Positions 31,299 to 39,644 of a DNA stretch of 64,000 bases are shown here, piece by piece. The stretch comes from Phycisphaerales bacterium. GTDB taxonomy: Bacteria; Planctomycetota; Phycisphaerae; UBA1845. Made by a program: the position numbers and the translations under genes. Positions within the stretch are counted from its first letter, which is position 1. Each line of letters opens with the position of its first letter. The stretch is from assembly GCA_020639115.1 (NCBI GenBank), contig JACKHG010000002.1:372001-436000 (forward strand), read 5' to 3'. Below the pieces are notes generated by a model. That model did not search any database. It saw nothing but the letters and a program-made list of their open reading frames with translations, and was not told the DNA's origin.

Positions 31299-33040
31299 TC
31301 GGATCGCGGCGCGGCTTTCAGGGCCTCTTCCAGCCGGGCAAGCCGTTCGGCGAGCCGGTCGTTCGGGGCCAACTCGAGGCTGCGCCGCCAGGCGTCACGC
31401 ACCTCCGTCAGCGGCGCTCGGTTGCGCAGCATCGCTTCGCCGACGTACGCCCAGGCCCGCGCGTCGTTCGGGTCACGCTCAGCCTCCTTGCGGGCGTACT
31501 TCAGGGCGAGTTCGTGACTCCGCGGCGTGTCCGGTGCTCCGCCGAGGTAGTAGTTGGCGAGGTCGATGTAGAGCGTGCGATTGAGCACGGGCGGCGCGGG
31601 TTCTCTGCCGCTGCGCGCGGCGTCGAGCATCGCCAGTTCCTCACCACGCGGCATCGGTTCGAACCGGGCGAAGCCCGACCACATCAGCGGGCCGGCGATA
31701 CACAGCCCGCCGATCGCCGCCAGCAGTGCGCCGCCCCCCAGCATCGGCTTCAGGGCCACATGGCGTTCCCGGGCGAGCCAAATGCCCAGCAGCAGGACCG
31801 CCGCCAGGGCCACGCCGACGGTCGCCGCCTTCTTCGGGCTCAGGAGGCCGTCCGTCCAGTGGACCCAGGAGACCGTCAGGCCCGCGTAGGCCGCCCAGAC
31901 GACCAGGCCGGCGGCGACGGGGCCTGCCTTGCGCAGCGCCCCGCGCCGGGTGAACCAGAGCGCCGCGAGCATCCAGGCAGCCGGGAGGTACATCAAGTGA
32001 AAGCGGGCGCCCAGCGTGCCCTTGCCGACCACGACGGCTGCTCCGACCACTGTCCAGATGAGCAGCACGGTCCGCGCTGCACCGCGCCGGCTGCGCGGGG
32101 AGCGCAGCGCGCCGCCCATGCTTCCGATCGCGGCGAAGACGAGCAGCGGCGCCGCCAGCGCCGTGGTCGGCCACACGTCGAAATCGAGCATCACGAACGC
32201 GGCGTCGCGCAGCGTGCCGGTCACGTGGGCCTTGATCTTCGCGTAGTCGAAGACGAGGGCACGAAGCAGTTGGGGGACGCTGCTTGTGGTCAGCGCGTCG
32301 TGGTGGATTTCCTGGCCCGAGAAGTGGCCGGCGGCGATGCCGAGGTACGCCGTGATCGGCAGCACGGCGATCGCGAGGCTCGCCGCGAGTCCGATCAGCT
32401 TGTCGCGCCGCCGCCGCGGCTGGCGCAATGCCGCGATCGCCTCGCCGACGAGCATCACGCCGAAGACGAGGATCGACTTCACCAGCACGGTGAGAAACAG
32501 CAGCGCGCCGAGGACGCCGCGCTGAACCGTCCAGCGCGCGCGTCCGGCTGCACAGACCAGCAGCACGATGATCGGCACGGTGAACGACTCGGCGAACTCG
32601 CCGCGACTGTTGGTGAAGATCAGGATGTCGGAGAGTGCGACGAAGCCGAGGAAGACGACCGCGGCCGGGCGTCCGAAGCGGCGTGCCGCGCAGCGCCACG
32701 CGATCCACAGCGTCGCGATGCCCAGCGCGACCGGCAGCAGGCGCAGTCCGAAGAGCGAGAGGTCGCCGAACAGCCCGTTGGGAAGATACTGGATCCACCA
32801 CCACAGTGGCGCCACGGCTGTGCTGCGCGTCATGGGCACATCCAGCAGCGCGGCGCTCGCGCCGGTGTGCATGGTGTCGAGGCCGAGGCCCATCACGTAG
32901 ACCTCGTCGTAGCCGACGGGCAGCGTGGTCGCGAGATAGATGCGAAACGCGGCGCCGAGGAGGATGATGGCGCAGGCGGCGCGTGCGCAGCGCCGTCCGC
33001 GGCTCACGGACTTGTGGTCTTTCGTGGGTGCGGGTTTCAT
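31295..33040 (-). CDS. GT-C (ArnT/PMT-like) glycosyltransferase-type membrane protein with TPR tail
   Basis: A 581-residue polytopic protein. After a basic start and first helix comes TLPVGYDEVYVMG, where a D-E pair in the first periplasmic loop matches the catalytic acidic motif of polyprenol-phosphate-dependent (GT-C) sugar transferases. About eleven helices follow (to about 500), then a soluble C-terminal TPR-like part (about 505-575: RSHELALKYARKEAERDPND). Likely adds a sugar from a lipid carrier in the periplasm; the acceptor is unknown. The ATG at 33040 is chosen because the upstream in-frame region overlaps pyrK. Confidence 0.75.
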   Translation of the reverse strand: MKPAPTKDHKSVSRGRRCARAACAIILLGAAFRIYLATTLPVGYDEVYVMGLGLDTMHTGASAALLDVPMTRSTAVAPLWWWIQYLPNGLFGDLSLFGLRLLPVALGIATLWIAWRCAARRFGRPAAVVFLGFVALSDILIFTNSRGEFAESFTVPIIVLLVCAAGRARWTVQRGVLGALLFLTVLVKSILVFGVMLVGEAIAALRQPRRRRDKLIGLAASLAIAVLPITAYLGIAAGHFSGQEIHHDALTTSSVPQLLRALVFDYAKIKAHVTGTLRDAAFVMLDFDVWPTTALAAPLLVFAAIGSMGGALRSPRSRRGAARTVLLIWTVVGAAVVVGKGTLGARFHLMYLPAAWMLAALWFTRRGALRKAGPVAAGLVVWAAYAGLTVSWVHWTDGLLSPKKAATVGVALAAVLLLGIWLARERHVALKPMLGGGALLAAIGGLCIAGPLMWSGFARFEPMPRGEELAMLDAARSGREPAPPVLNRTLYIDLANYYLGGAPDTPRSHELALKYARKEAERDPNDARAWAYVGEAMLRNRAPLTEVRDAWRRSLELAPNDRLAERLARLEEALKAAPRSD

Positions 33041-33071
33041 GGACCGGGTCGCCGCGTGGTTCGGGTGAGGA

Positions 33072-34028
33072 TCATGCGCACCGCTCGTCCCAGAGCACGT
33101 CCTCTGCCGCGAAAACCGGTCCTTCCGAGCAGCACAGGGCGTAGCGCCGTCCGCTGGGATACGCGTCGGACCGCACGGTGACGATGCACGACTGGCACGT
33201 TCCGAGGCCGCAGGCCATGGGCCGCTCCATGCACACCCAGCAGGTGATGCCGGCATCATGGCACCAGGCCGCGGTGGCGCGCATCATCCGCTCCGGACCG
33301 CAGGTGTACACGACGGTCTCGTCGGCAGTTACCGGCTGGGCGCGGGTGAGCGCCTGCAGCGCAGCGACGACCGTTCCCTTGTAGCCCAGGCTGCCATCAT
33401 CCGTACTGATGACCATGGGCACGTCGAGCGCCGCGAATTCGTGTGCGCAGCGCACCGCACAGGCAGCGTCAGAAGCCGGCGATGCTTCTGCGATCATACT
33501 CAGCGGGACGAGGTCACTGCGCTGCGCACCGAGCAGTGCTACGGTGCGCACGCTGGCGTGTTGCAGCGCCTGCGCGAGGTAGAGCAGGGGCGGCAGTCCG
33601 ACGCCGCCGATCACGAGCAGCGCAGTGGACTTCGCGGGATCGATGGGGAACGGCGTGCCGAGCGGTCCCAGCACGGTGGCGTGCTCGCCGGGCGCGAGCG
33701 ACTGCATCCAGCCAGTGGCGACACCCACGACGCGATAGATTACGTCGATCTCGTGCCCGTCGCCCGCGACCCGCAGTCCGCCAACACTGAACGCGCGCGG
33801 CAGCAGGGGCATGCCGGCGACCGGCTCGACGATCGCGCCGTCACCGCGCATCGCGGACGCCCGGCTGATCTGCACGAACTGTCCCGGCGCCGCGTCGGAC
33901 CAACCGCGCACGCGGAGCGTGAGGCGGTAGTGCTCGCGGCAGAGCATCGTGTTGGCGATGACTTCCGCGCGCTCGATCGTGGGTTGAGGACGGGATGAAG
34001 TCGCGCTGGCCGAAGGTGTCGCACCCAT
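33072..34028 (-). CDS. pyrK: dihydroorotate dehydrogenase electron transfer subunit
   Basis: A 318-residue FAD/[2Fe-2S] subunit that passes electrons from dihydroorotate dehydrogenase B to NAD in pyrimidine synthesis. It shows an N-terminal ferredoxin-reductase barrel (GQFVQISRA, LLPRAFSVGG), the NAD domain (LLVIGGVGLPPLLYLAQ, VVYTCGPERMM) and the C-terminal cysteine cluster (MACGLGTCQSC...YALCC) that binds the iron-sulphur centre. pyrD is not adjacent. Two palindromes lie 33-68 bases upstream of the start. Confidence 0.92.
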   Translation of the reverse strand: MGATPSASATSSRPQPTIERAEVIANTMLCREHYRLTLRVRGWSDAAPGQFVQISRASAMRGDGAIVEPVAGMPLLPRAFSVGGLRVAGDGHEIDVIYRVVGVATGWMQSLAPGEHATVLGPLGTPFPIDPAKSTALLVIGGVGLPPLLYLAQALQHASVRTVALLGAQRSDLVPLSMIAEASPASDAACAVRCAHEFAALDVPMVISTDDGSLGYKGTVVAALQALTRAQPVTADETVVYTCGPERMMRATAAWCHDAGITCWVCMERPMACGLGTCQSCIVTVRSDAYPSGRRYALCCSEGPVFAAEDVLWDERCA

Positions 34029-34060
34029 GCTGCGATGATCGCGATGGGTTCTGAAAATAC

Positions 34061-34096
34061 AACTTCCGGCGCCGGAAGTTCATTCCGGCGCCGGAA
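34061..34096. promoter_or_regulatory. tandem perfect palindromes upstream of pyrK (candidate operator)
   Basis: AACTTCCGGCGCCGGAAGTT (34061-34080) is a perfect 20-base palindrome. TTCCGGCGCCGGAA (34083-34096) repeats its 14-base core with centres 19 bases apart, about two helix turns. This is the layout of a cooperative dimeric repressor site in the likely pyrK promoter. Confidence 0.65.
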
Positions 34097-34532
34097 GCGC
34101 GCCACGGCTTAGTAAAGCCGCATATTGAGTGCCGAGATCAGCGCCTGAAGCGCCGCGATCGGAGGTTCATCAGCCTGTGCAAAACGGCTCGGAGTCTACC
34201 CGTCGCGCCCCCCGGGGTCAACGGATCGAAAGTGCCCGTGCTTTCTGGGTGATTCGTTTTAAGTCTCTGTAAATAATATGTTTACGTACTTGTCGATTTC
34301 GGTCTGACGCGGAGTTGGTGCGGGTGTCGTGGAACCGCCTGTGCAAGAAATTTCACAGTCACGAGTGGGCCGTCGGCGGGGCCTTGTGGACGCCGGTTTG
34401 GGGTGGCTCGTTAGCCTTGCCGCGGTGATGGGGCGAGCAGACCGGGCGCCGGGCTGATCGGACCGGCATACATGCTCCATTTTATCAGGCTTGTCGGACA
34501 ATTGGCGGTTGCGAACCATCAACAGACGTGAA

Positions 34533-34564
34533 GGATCGGGGCCACCGGGGGGCTGGCCCGATCC
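34533..34564 (+). other. strong GC hairpin in intergenic region
   Basis: GGATCGGG(G)CCA and TGGCCCGATCC pair over 11 bp with one bulged G and a loop of about 9 bases. No T-run follows, so it is not a classic terminator. Confidence 0.4.
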
Positions 34565-34889
34565 GACTCGCGGGTCAGGACCGCCGGGGCTGAGTCTGCC
34601 GTGGCAGGCAGGTCGCGGCGGCGGGGCAAGCGAGGTCGCAACCGGCTGGGCGAGCCCGTGGGGGGTGCTCAGCGGGTGGCAGCGCCGGCGACAGCAGATC
34701 CAACGGGGGACTATTCCAAACGCAGGGTCGTTGCGACGCGAAGGCGAAAGAGCACCCAACGTGCGCGCCAGCGGGGCAGGCCAGGTCGGTGAAGCGAGTC
34801 CGAGACTGCTTCTGGGGGGCAGTTGCGCGTGCTGATCTTTGGTCTGCCCCGCATATTTGCGCGCAGGCGGGACCGAGGGCCGGCGTGCG

Positions 34890-34919
34890 TTGACCGCGAA
34901 GCGGCGCGGGCGCTAGAAT
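34890..34919 (+). promoter_or_regulatory. sigma70-like promoter of the membrane zinc-ribbon gene
   Basis: TTGACC (34890-34895) and TAGAAT (34914-34919) are 18 bases apart; the ATG follows 33 bases later. Confidence 0.6.
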
Positions 34920-34951
34920 CGAGCGTCCACACGGTTGCGATCGGCCCCTGA

Positions 34952-35425
34952 ATGCCCGTTGAGAAAGAACCCAAGCTCGGCATTTATATCGATGCCTTCA
35001 AGGCGTGGTTGCCGACCGTTCGCCTGCGTGTCGTCGAGTGGGCGGAGGCCTGCCGCGAGGAGCCGGCGCTGATCTGGCAGACGAACGCGGTCCGGTACAC
35101 GACGTACGCGTGCGGGGGACTGCTGGCGATCTGGCTGCTGGTGGGGATCGTCGATCGCTTCGGACCGGAGAAGGTCGCGGCGCCTGCGCGGACGGCTGAC
35201 TTTCACGTCGTCTGCACCAATCCGGACTGCGGTCACCATTTCGTCATCAACCGCAAATTCGGGTTCCACAAGTTTCCCGTCACCTGTCCTGAATGCAAGA
35301 AGGAGACGGGCGAGCGTGCCGTGCGCTGCGTCAACGGTCCGCGGAACGGCCAATGGGTTCCAGCCACGGTGGACGAGCACGGCCAACTCGTGGGCGCCCT
35401 ATGCAGTGAGCCACCCGGATCGTAG
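34952..35425 (+). CDS. single-pass membrane protein with zinc-ribbon-like domain
   Basis: A 157-residue protein: about 45 cytoplasmic residues, one membrane helix (about 52-69), then a compact domain with two cysteine pairs (CTNPDCGHHF and CPECKKET) that looks like a zinc ribbon, and a tail with two more cysteines. The function is unknown. It resembles type II secretion pseudopilin-neighbour proteins of Planctomycetes in general style only. It is followed by the L,D-transpeptidase gene after about 200 bases. Confidence 0.7.
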   Translation: MPVEKEPKLGIYIDAFKAWLPTVRLRVVEWAEACREEPALIWQTNAVRYTTYACGGLLAIWLLVGIVDRFGPEKVAAPARTADFHVVCTNPDCGHHFVINRKFGFHKFPVTCPECKKETGERAVRCVNGPRNGQWVPATVDEHGQLVGALCSEPPGS

Positions 35426-35632
35426 CCCCGACCGCCTCGGCGTATCTGCTGCGCACCGGCGCGCAAGTCATGTCGTTCTGGGATGTTTTTACAGGGTTGT
35501 CGCTTGTGATCCTCGAACATTTGGATACATTGGGCGGACGCAAGGAAGCGTAAGCACACCCGATTTTCCACGTGGCGGGCGCCTGGACGGCGCGGTCGAG
35601 GAGTCCGCCGAAGCGCGCAGGGAGGCGACATC

Positions 35633-36697
35633 GTGGCCCGACGTCGACGCTATCGCAGACGCAATGGATCCGGCCGGTTCTGGATCACGGGGTTCCTGGT
35701 GACCATCGCGGGAGTCTGGGGGTACGCCCGGTTCCTGAGCCCGGTGCTGGAGGGCCCGGCTGAGGAGTCGACCGTGGCCTCAGCCACCGACCCCGCTGCC
35801 GACCCAGCCCTGCCGGAGACAGCCCCCGCGGAGGAAAAGCCGGAGGCGCCGCGCCTGATCTCCACGCGGCCGGAGTCGCCTGCGCCGGTCGTCAACGAAC
35901 GCATCACCGAAAAGGGCGCCCAGTCGCTGGAAACGCAGCGCAGCGAGTCCACCGACCGCGGAGCCAAGTTGTTCGCCGCGGGCATGCAGGAGCTTTCGCG
36001 CAACGAGCTGATCCCCGCCCGCGCGCACCTCTCCGAGGCGCTCACGCTGGGCCTGGCGAACCGCGATCTGCTGGAGGCCCGCGCCGCGCTGGTGCGCATC
36101 GGCGCCGAGACAATCTTCAGCGCGACGATCTATCCGGATGACCCGCTGGTGCGCAAGCACGTGGTCTCGTCCGGCGAGTCGCTGGGGAAGATTGCGAAGA
36201 TGTATGACGTGACGCCCGACCTGCTCGCGGCGATCAACGGCATCGCGAACAAGAACATCATTCGCGTCGGCCAGGAGCTCAAGGTTATCCAGGGGCCGTT
36301 CAATGCGCTGGTGGACAAATCGTCGTACGAGATGGACATCTACCTGCAGAACACCTTCGTGCGGAAATACCAGGTCGGCCTCGGCGCCAACGACAGCACG
36401 CCCAAGGGCGAATGGCAGGTCGGAACGAAGCTGACCAATCCCACGTACTACCCGCCGCGTGGCGGAACGATCGTGGCCGCCGATGATCCGCAGAATCCGC
36501 TGGGGGAGCACTGGATCGAGCTGATCGGGGTGGGCGGAGCGGCCCGCGGCAAGGAGCGTTACGGCATCCACGGCACGATTGCGCCGCAGTCGATCGGCAA
36601 GAGCGAGTCGATGGGTTGCATACGCATGCTCAACGAGGACGTGGCCGAGGTATTCACGCTGCTCGTGCCGTCGAAGTCGCGCGTGGTGGTGCGCTAG
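35633..36697 (+). CDS. LysM L,D-transpeptidase (YkuD family)
   Basis: A 354-residue cell-envelope enzyme that cross-links or anchors to peptidoglycan. A basic N-terminus and one signal-anchor helix (about 16-34) are followed by a Pro/Glu-rich linker and a helical part. A LysM domain comes next (about 172-220: HVVSSGESLGKIAKMYDV...INGI...IRVGQELKVI), and then the YkuD domain with HGT and the nucleophile motif ESMGCIRM (C329). GTG start with GGGAGG upstream. L,D-transpeptidases imply a peptidoglycan wall, which not all Planctomycetes were thought to have. Confidence 0.92.
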   Translation: MARRRRYRRRNGSGRFWITGFLVTIAGVWGYARFLSPVLEGPAEESTVASATDPAADPALPETAPAEEKPEAPRLISTRPESPAPVVNERITEKGAQSLETQRSESTDRGAKLFAAGMQELSRNELIPARAHLSEALTLGLANRDLLEARAALVRIGAETIFSATIYPDDPLVRKHVVSSGESLGKIAKMYDVTPDLLAAINGIANKNIIRVGQELKVIQGPFNALVDKSSYEMDIYLQNTFVRKYQVGLGANDSTPKGEWQVGTKLTNPTYYPPRGGTIVAADDPQNPLGEHWIELIGVGGAARGKERYGIHGTIAPQSIGKSESMGCIRMLNEDVAEVFTLLVPSKSRVVVR

Positions 36698-36752
36698 CCG
36701 CGCGGCCGCCAGCTCACTCGGGATTCACCGGACAAGTCATCCGCCGGCGCGC

Positions 36753-38741
36753 TCAATCGTCCTTGTGGGCCGCCGAGGCCGCCAGGATGTCGGCGACATC
36801 ATCTTCATAGTCGAACGTGCTGAATGCGACCGCGGGTCGCGTTGTGCGCGCGTCCTCGGCTGCCGGTGGCGGTGCGGCGGATGGCAGGACTCCGGCCGTG
36901 GACCCCTGGAGCCGGTGCAGGTAGTGGCAGGGACCGTTCATCGCGCGCTGGTACGTCAGTGGATCCGCCAGGCTCAGGTACGCCGCCACGCAGCAGACCC
37001 CGACAATCGCCGCGAGTACGGTCACGATCGCCGGAGCGTAGATGACCCGGCGGCGGAATTGACGCGCCCGGTCGGCGCTGGTCACGATCTCGTCGATCGT
37101 CTCGAGGATCGAGATGCCCAGGCTGCGGGTGATCTGGCGGGCCGTGTGGTAGGTCTGGTCGAAGACCTCCTGGATCAGCACGGCGATCGCTCCGAAGGCG
37201 ATGCCGGCGAGCAGGGCACAGATCAGCACCATCGCCGCCTGGGGGCGGACGGGCGAGATGCCGCCCGACGGCGCCGCGCGCACCGTGAAGGACACGCCGC
37301 GCTGCGATTCGTCCGCGTTGAGGATGCTGGAGATCTCGTTGACGCGCTCCATGTTCTTGGCGTGGTCCTTGCGGGCCTGGGTGAGCTGGTCTGACTTGAC
37401 CTGGTAGTCGCGCCGGTAGTGGAAGACGTTTTTTTGCAGCTCGCGATGCTTGGTGATGTCGCTTTCCACAATCCGCTGCCGCGACTGCGCAGAGGCCAGG
37501 CGGCCCTCGCGATCCTGCAGTTCGAGGCGCAGGTTGAGCAGTTCCATGTCGGTGCCGACGGCGCGCTCGACGGCGACGCTGGCGTCGGAATCGGTGAGTT
37601 CGGCACCGCGATTGGCGGTGGAGGCGTCCGCGAGGTACTGCTCCTTGAGCCGTTCGCGGAGGCGCCCGATGCGGTTGCGGCGGTCCACGATGTCCGGGTG
37701 AAGGTCGGTCATGCGGCGGGTGAGCTGCAGTTCGTGGATCTCGTTCTGCAGGTCGCGGATTTCCTGCTCGAGGGCGGTGGCGGCGGCACTCTTGGGCACG
37801 TTGGGAATCGCGATGGTGGCGCCCTGGTTGGCGAGTGCCTGGGCCGCCTGGACGCGGCTCTCGGCCTGTTGCTGGGCGCGCTCTTCGTACGCGGCAATCA
37901 GCGTCTTGCGCGCCGCGACCTCGCCCGCGAGTCCCTCGATGGTGCGGTCCAGTTCCTGCTGCTCCGATTCGAGCGAGGTGAGCTTGAGCTTGAGCGCCCC
38001 GGGATCGGTCGGATCGACGCCGGTGTACTGCGCCTCGAAGCGGAGGATGTCCTCCTCGAGCTGGGAAATCTCATTGCGGCTCTCGTCCGCGGCCTTCTGG
38101 AAGTACGACATGCCCTCGGTGAGCATTGCGACGAGCGTGGCGCGCATGCGCCGCTCGTAGACGTTGGTCACCTCCTGCACGATGCGGCGGGGCAGGTAGG
38201 GCTCGGTGCCCTCGTAGGAGATGTTGATTTCGTCGTAGTGCTCCGCCTTCTGCACGACGAAAGCATTGACGCCGCCGATGAGCGACGCGGCCTTGTGCCG
38301 GATGGCGCGGACGGTGTCGGCGGTCTTGGGCGCGTCCTCGGGGCCCGTGTCCACGAGGTCGAGGTTTTCCACGACCTCCATCATGGTCTCCATGCTCTTG
38401 ATGTCGCGCACCAGGGTGGGCCGGAAGAAGCGGGAGAACTCGCCGGTCGCGGCCGTCTGGCGCAGGTTCATGAGCACGGGGTGGTCGCGCCGCTCGACGA
38501 CGGTGGTGGCGCGATAGGTGCGCTTGATCCAGTGGCTGCCGATGGCCACGGCGCTGGTGACGATGCAGAAGGGGATGAAGAACGTCCAGCGGCGCAGGGC
38601 GAGGATGCGCAGCGCCTCGATGATGTTGTCGCGCAAATGCGCAAAGGACGAATCGTCGACGCCATTGCCACGCTGGTCGTTGGCGGATGCGGGCTCGGGC
38701 GTCGAGGAGATACCGCGGGTGCGATCATATTCAGCAGTCAT
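36753..38741 (-). CDS. Wzz-type polysaccharide chain-length/export protein
   Basis: A 662-residue inner-membrane polysaccharide co-polymerase. An N-terminal helix (about 52-75, RWTFFIPFCIVTSAVAIG) precedes the Wzz periplasmic region. Next comes a very long coiled coil (about 200-500) and the second helix (about 505-530) with a Pro-rich approach (GGISPVRPQAAMVL). A third hydrophobic helix (about 575-600) and an acidic tail follow. No BY-kinase domain (Walker motifs) is fused, although the long coiled coil resembles the kinase-fused class. It opens the exopolysaccharide locus; a phosphatase of the Wzb type is encoded at 42618. ATG 38741 chosen as the first start near the fold. Confidence 0.85.
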   Translation of the reverse strand: MTAEYDRTRGISSTPEPASANDQRGNGVDDSSFAHLRDNIIEALRILALRRWTFFIPFCIVTSAVAIGSHWIKRTYRATTVVERRDHPVLMNLRQTAATGEFSRFFRPTLVRDIKSMETMMEVVENLDLVDTGPEDAPKTADTVRAIRHKAASLIGGVNAFVVQKAEHYDEINISYEGTEPYLPRRIVQEVTNVYERRMRATLVAMLTEGMSYFQKAADESRNEISQLEEDILRFEAQYTGVDPTDPGALKLKLTSLESEQQELDRTIEGLAGEVAARKTLIAAYEERAQQQAESRVQAAQALANQGATIAIPNVPKSAAATALEQEIRDLQNEIHELQLTRRMTDLHPDIVDRRNRIGRLRERLKEQYLADASTANRGAELTDSDASVAVERAVGTDMELLNLRLELQDREGRLASAQSRQRIVESDITKHRELQKNVFHYRRDYQVKSDQLTQARKDHAKNMERVNEISSILNADESQRGVSFTVRAAPSGGISPVRPQAAMVLICALLAGIAFGAIAVLIQEVFDQTYHTARQITRSLGISILETIDEIVTSADRARQFRRRVIYAPAIVTVLAAIVGVCCVAAYLSLADPLTYQRAMNGPCHYLHRLQGSTAGVLPSAAPPPAAEDARTTRPAVAFSTFDYEDDVADILAASAAHKDD

Positions 38742-39031
38742 GAGGGCTACCTGTCGCGCGGTTGCAGCCAAGGGTTCGTCCGCCGGCACGATCCCGGCGG
38801 ACGTGAATACCGGCGCGCAGGCCGCGGATTTGCGGACGCGCGCCGCTGGGTTTATCGGATTCAAGGCCGGGCGGCTGAATATTCGGCGTTCTTCGCGGAC
38901 GCTCCGTCGGGCCGAGGGCCGATAACCGTCGGCAATCGCTCAGGTCCAGTTCAATCACCCTGGCTGAACCGCCGATAATTCCGGCAGTGAGCCGTGATGG
39001 CAGTTGAACCCCGGGCAGCGGATGGACCCCC

Positions 39032-39619
39032 ATGAGCACCACCCCGACGGCAGGTTACTACGACACGTTCTACGCAGAGGGCGGTTGGCGCTACAGCCTG
39101 GTGCGCGAGTGGTGGTGGCACCGCCGTCACTTCGTCCGCCGGTTCAAGCTCCGCCGGGGCATGCGCATGCTCGAGGTGGCCTGCGGCATGGGCATGCACA
39201 CCGACCTTTTCTGCCGGATGGGGTTTGACTGCAGCGGCATCGACCTGTGCCCGACCGGGATCTCCGCCGCGCAGCAGCGCTACCCGCGCCGTGATTTCCA
39301 CGTGGCCGATGCGAAGGCCGCGCTCCCCTGGGAGCCGGGGAGCTTCGACGTGATCGTGACCCGTGGCTGCAGTCTTTACCACTATGACCTCGCCGCGCCC
39401 GGTCCGCGGGCCGCGACACAGAACCTCTGGCAGTATCTCAAGCCGAACGGGTTGTTCGTGCTGATCATCGTGTCCGACCTCTCCGGGAGTCGTGATCCCG
39501 TCAAGATCTGGCAGAACCGGCTCGAGGACTACCGGATGCACTTCGAGCCGTTCGACTCGGCGTGCACGGTGGACTGGCACCGCGGACTGGTGATCTGCGG
39601 GGCCCGGCGCCGGGCCTGA
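39032..39619 (+). CDS. SAM-dependent methyltransferase, class I
   Basis: A 195-residue class I methyltransferase with motif I MLEVACGMGMHT, the acidic end of strand 2 (CSGIDLCPTG), motif around DAKAALPWEPGSFDVIV and a post-motif YLKPNGLFVLIIVSD. It is short for the family and lacks a clear C-terminal substrate cap. Probably methylates a sugar or lipid intermediate of the polysaccharide. It lies 25 bases before the deacetylase-methyltransferase gene. Confidence 0.88.
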   Translation: MSTTPTAGYYDTFYAEGGWRYSLVREWWWHRRHFVRRFKLRRGMRMLEVACGMGMHTDLFCRMGFDCSGIDLCPTGISAAQQRYPRRDFHVADAKAALPWEPGSFDVIVTRGCSLYHYDLAAPGPRAATQNLWQYLKPNGLFVLIIVSDLSGSRDPVKIWQNRLEDYRMHFEPFDSACTVDWHRGLVICGARRRA

Positions 39620-39644
39620 ATTCGACTGGCTTTCGCGCGTACCC

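Larger units (their letters stand above)
34029..34951. other. 923-bp intergenic region without a credible gene
   Basis: Between pyrK (minus) and a membrane zinc-ribbon gene (plus). It holds the tandem palindromes (34061-34096), a small hairpin (CGGCTT-AGTA-AAGCCG, 34105-34120), an AT-rich patch with TAAATAATATG (about 34270), a stem at 34533-34564 and another GGGGCAG/CTGCCCC pair (34816-34822, 34844-34850). Open frames here lack ribosome sites and codon bias. It might encode a structured RNA; I checked by eye for RNase P, tmRNA and SRP RNA core motifs and did not find them. Confidence 0.5.

Noticed and set aside
30596..33181. 861-residue open frame on the plus strand
   Set aside because: Overlaps the second ABC-2 permease in another frame and lies antisense to the GT-C protein; composition is that of a shadow frame.
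34533..34850. RNase P RNA, tmRNA or SRP RNA
   Set aside because: None of their conserved core motifs could be found by eye; the hairpins alone are not specific.
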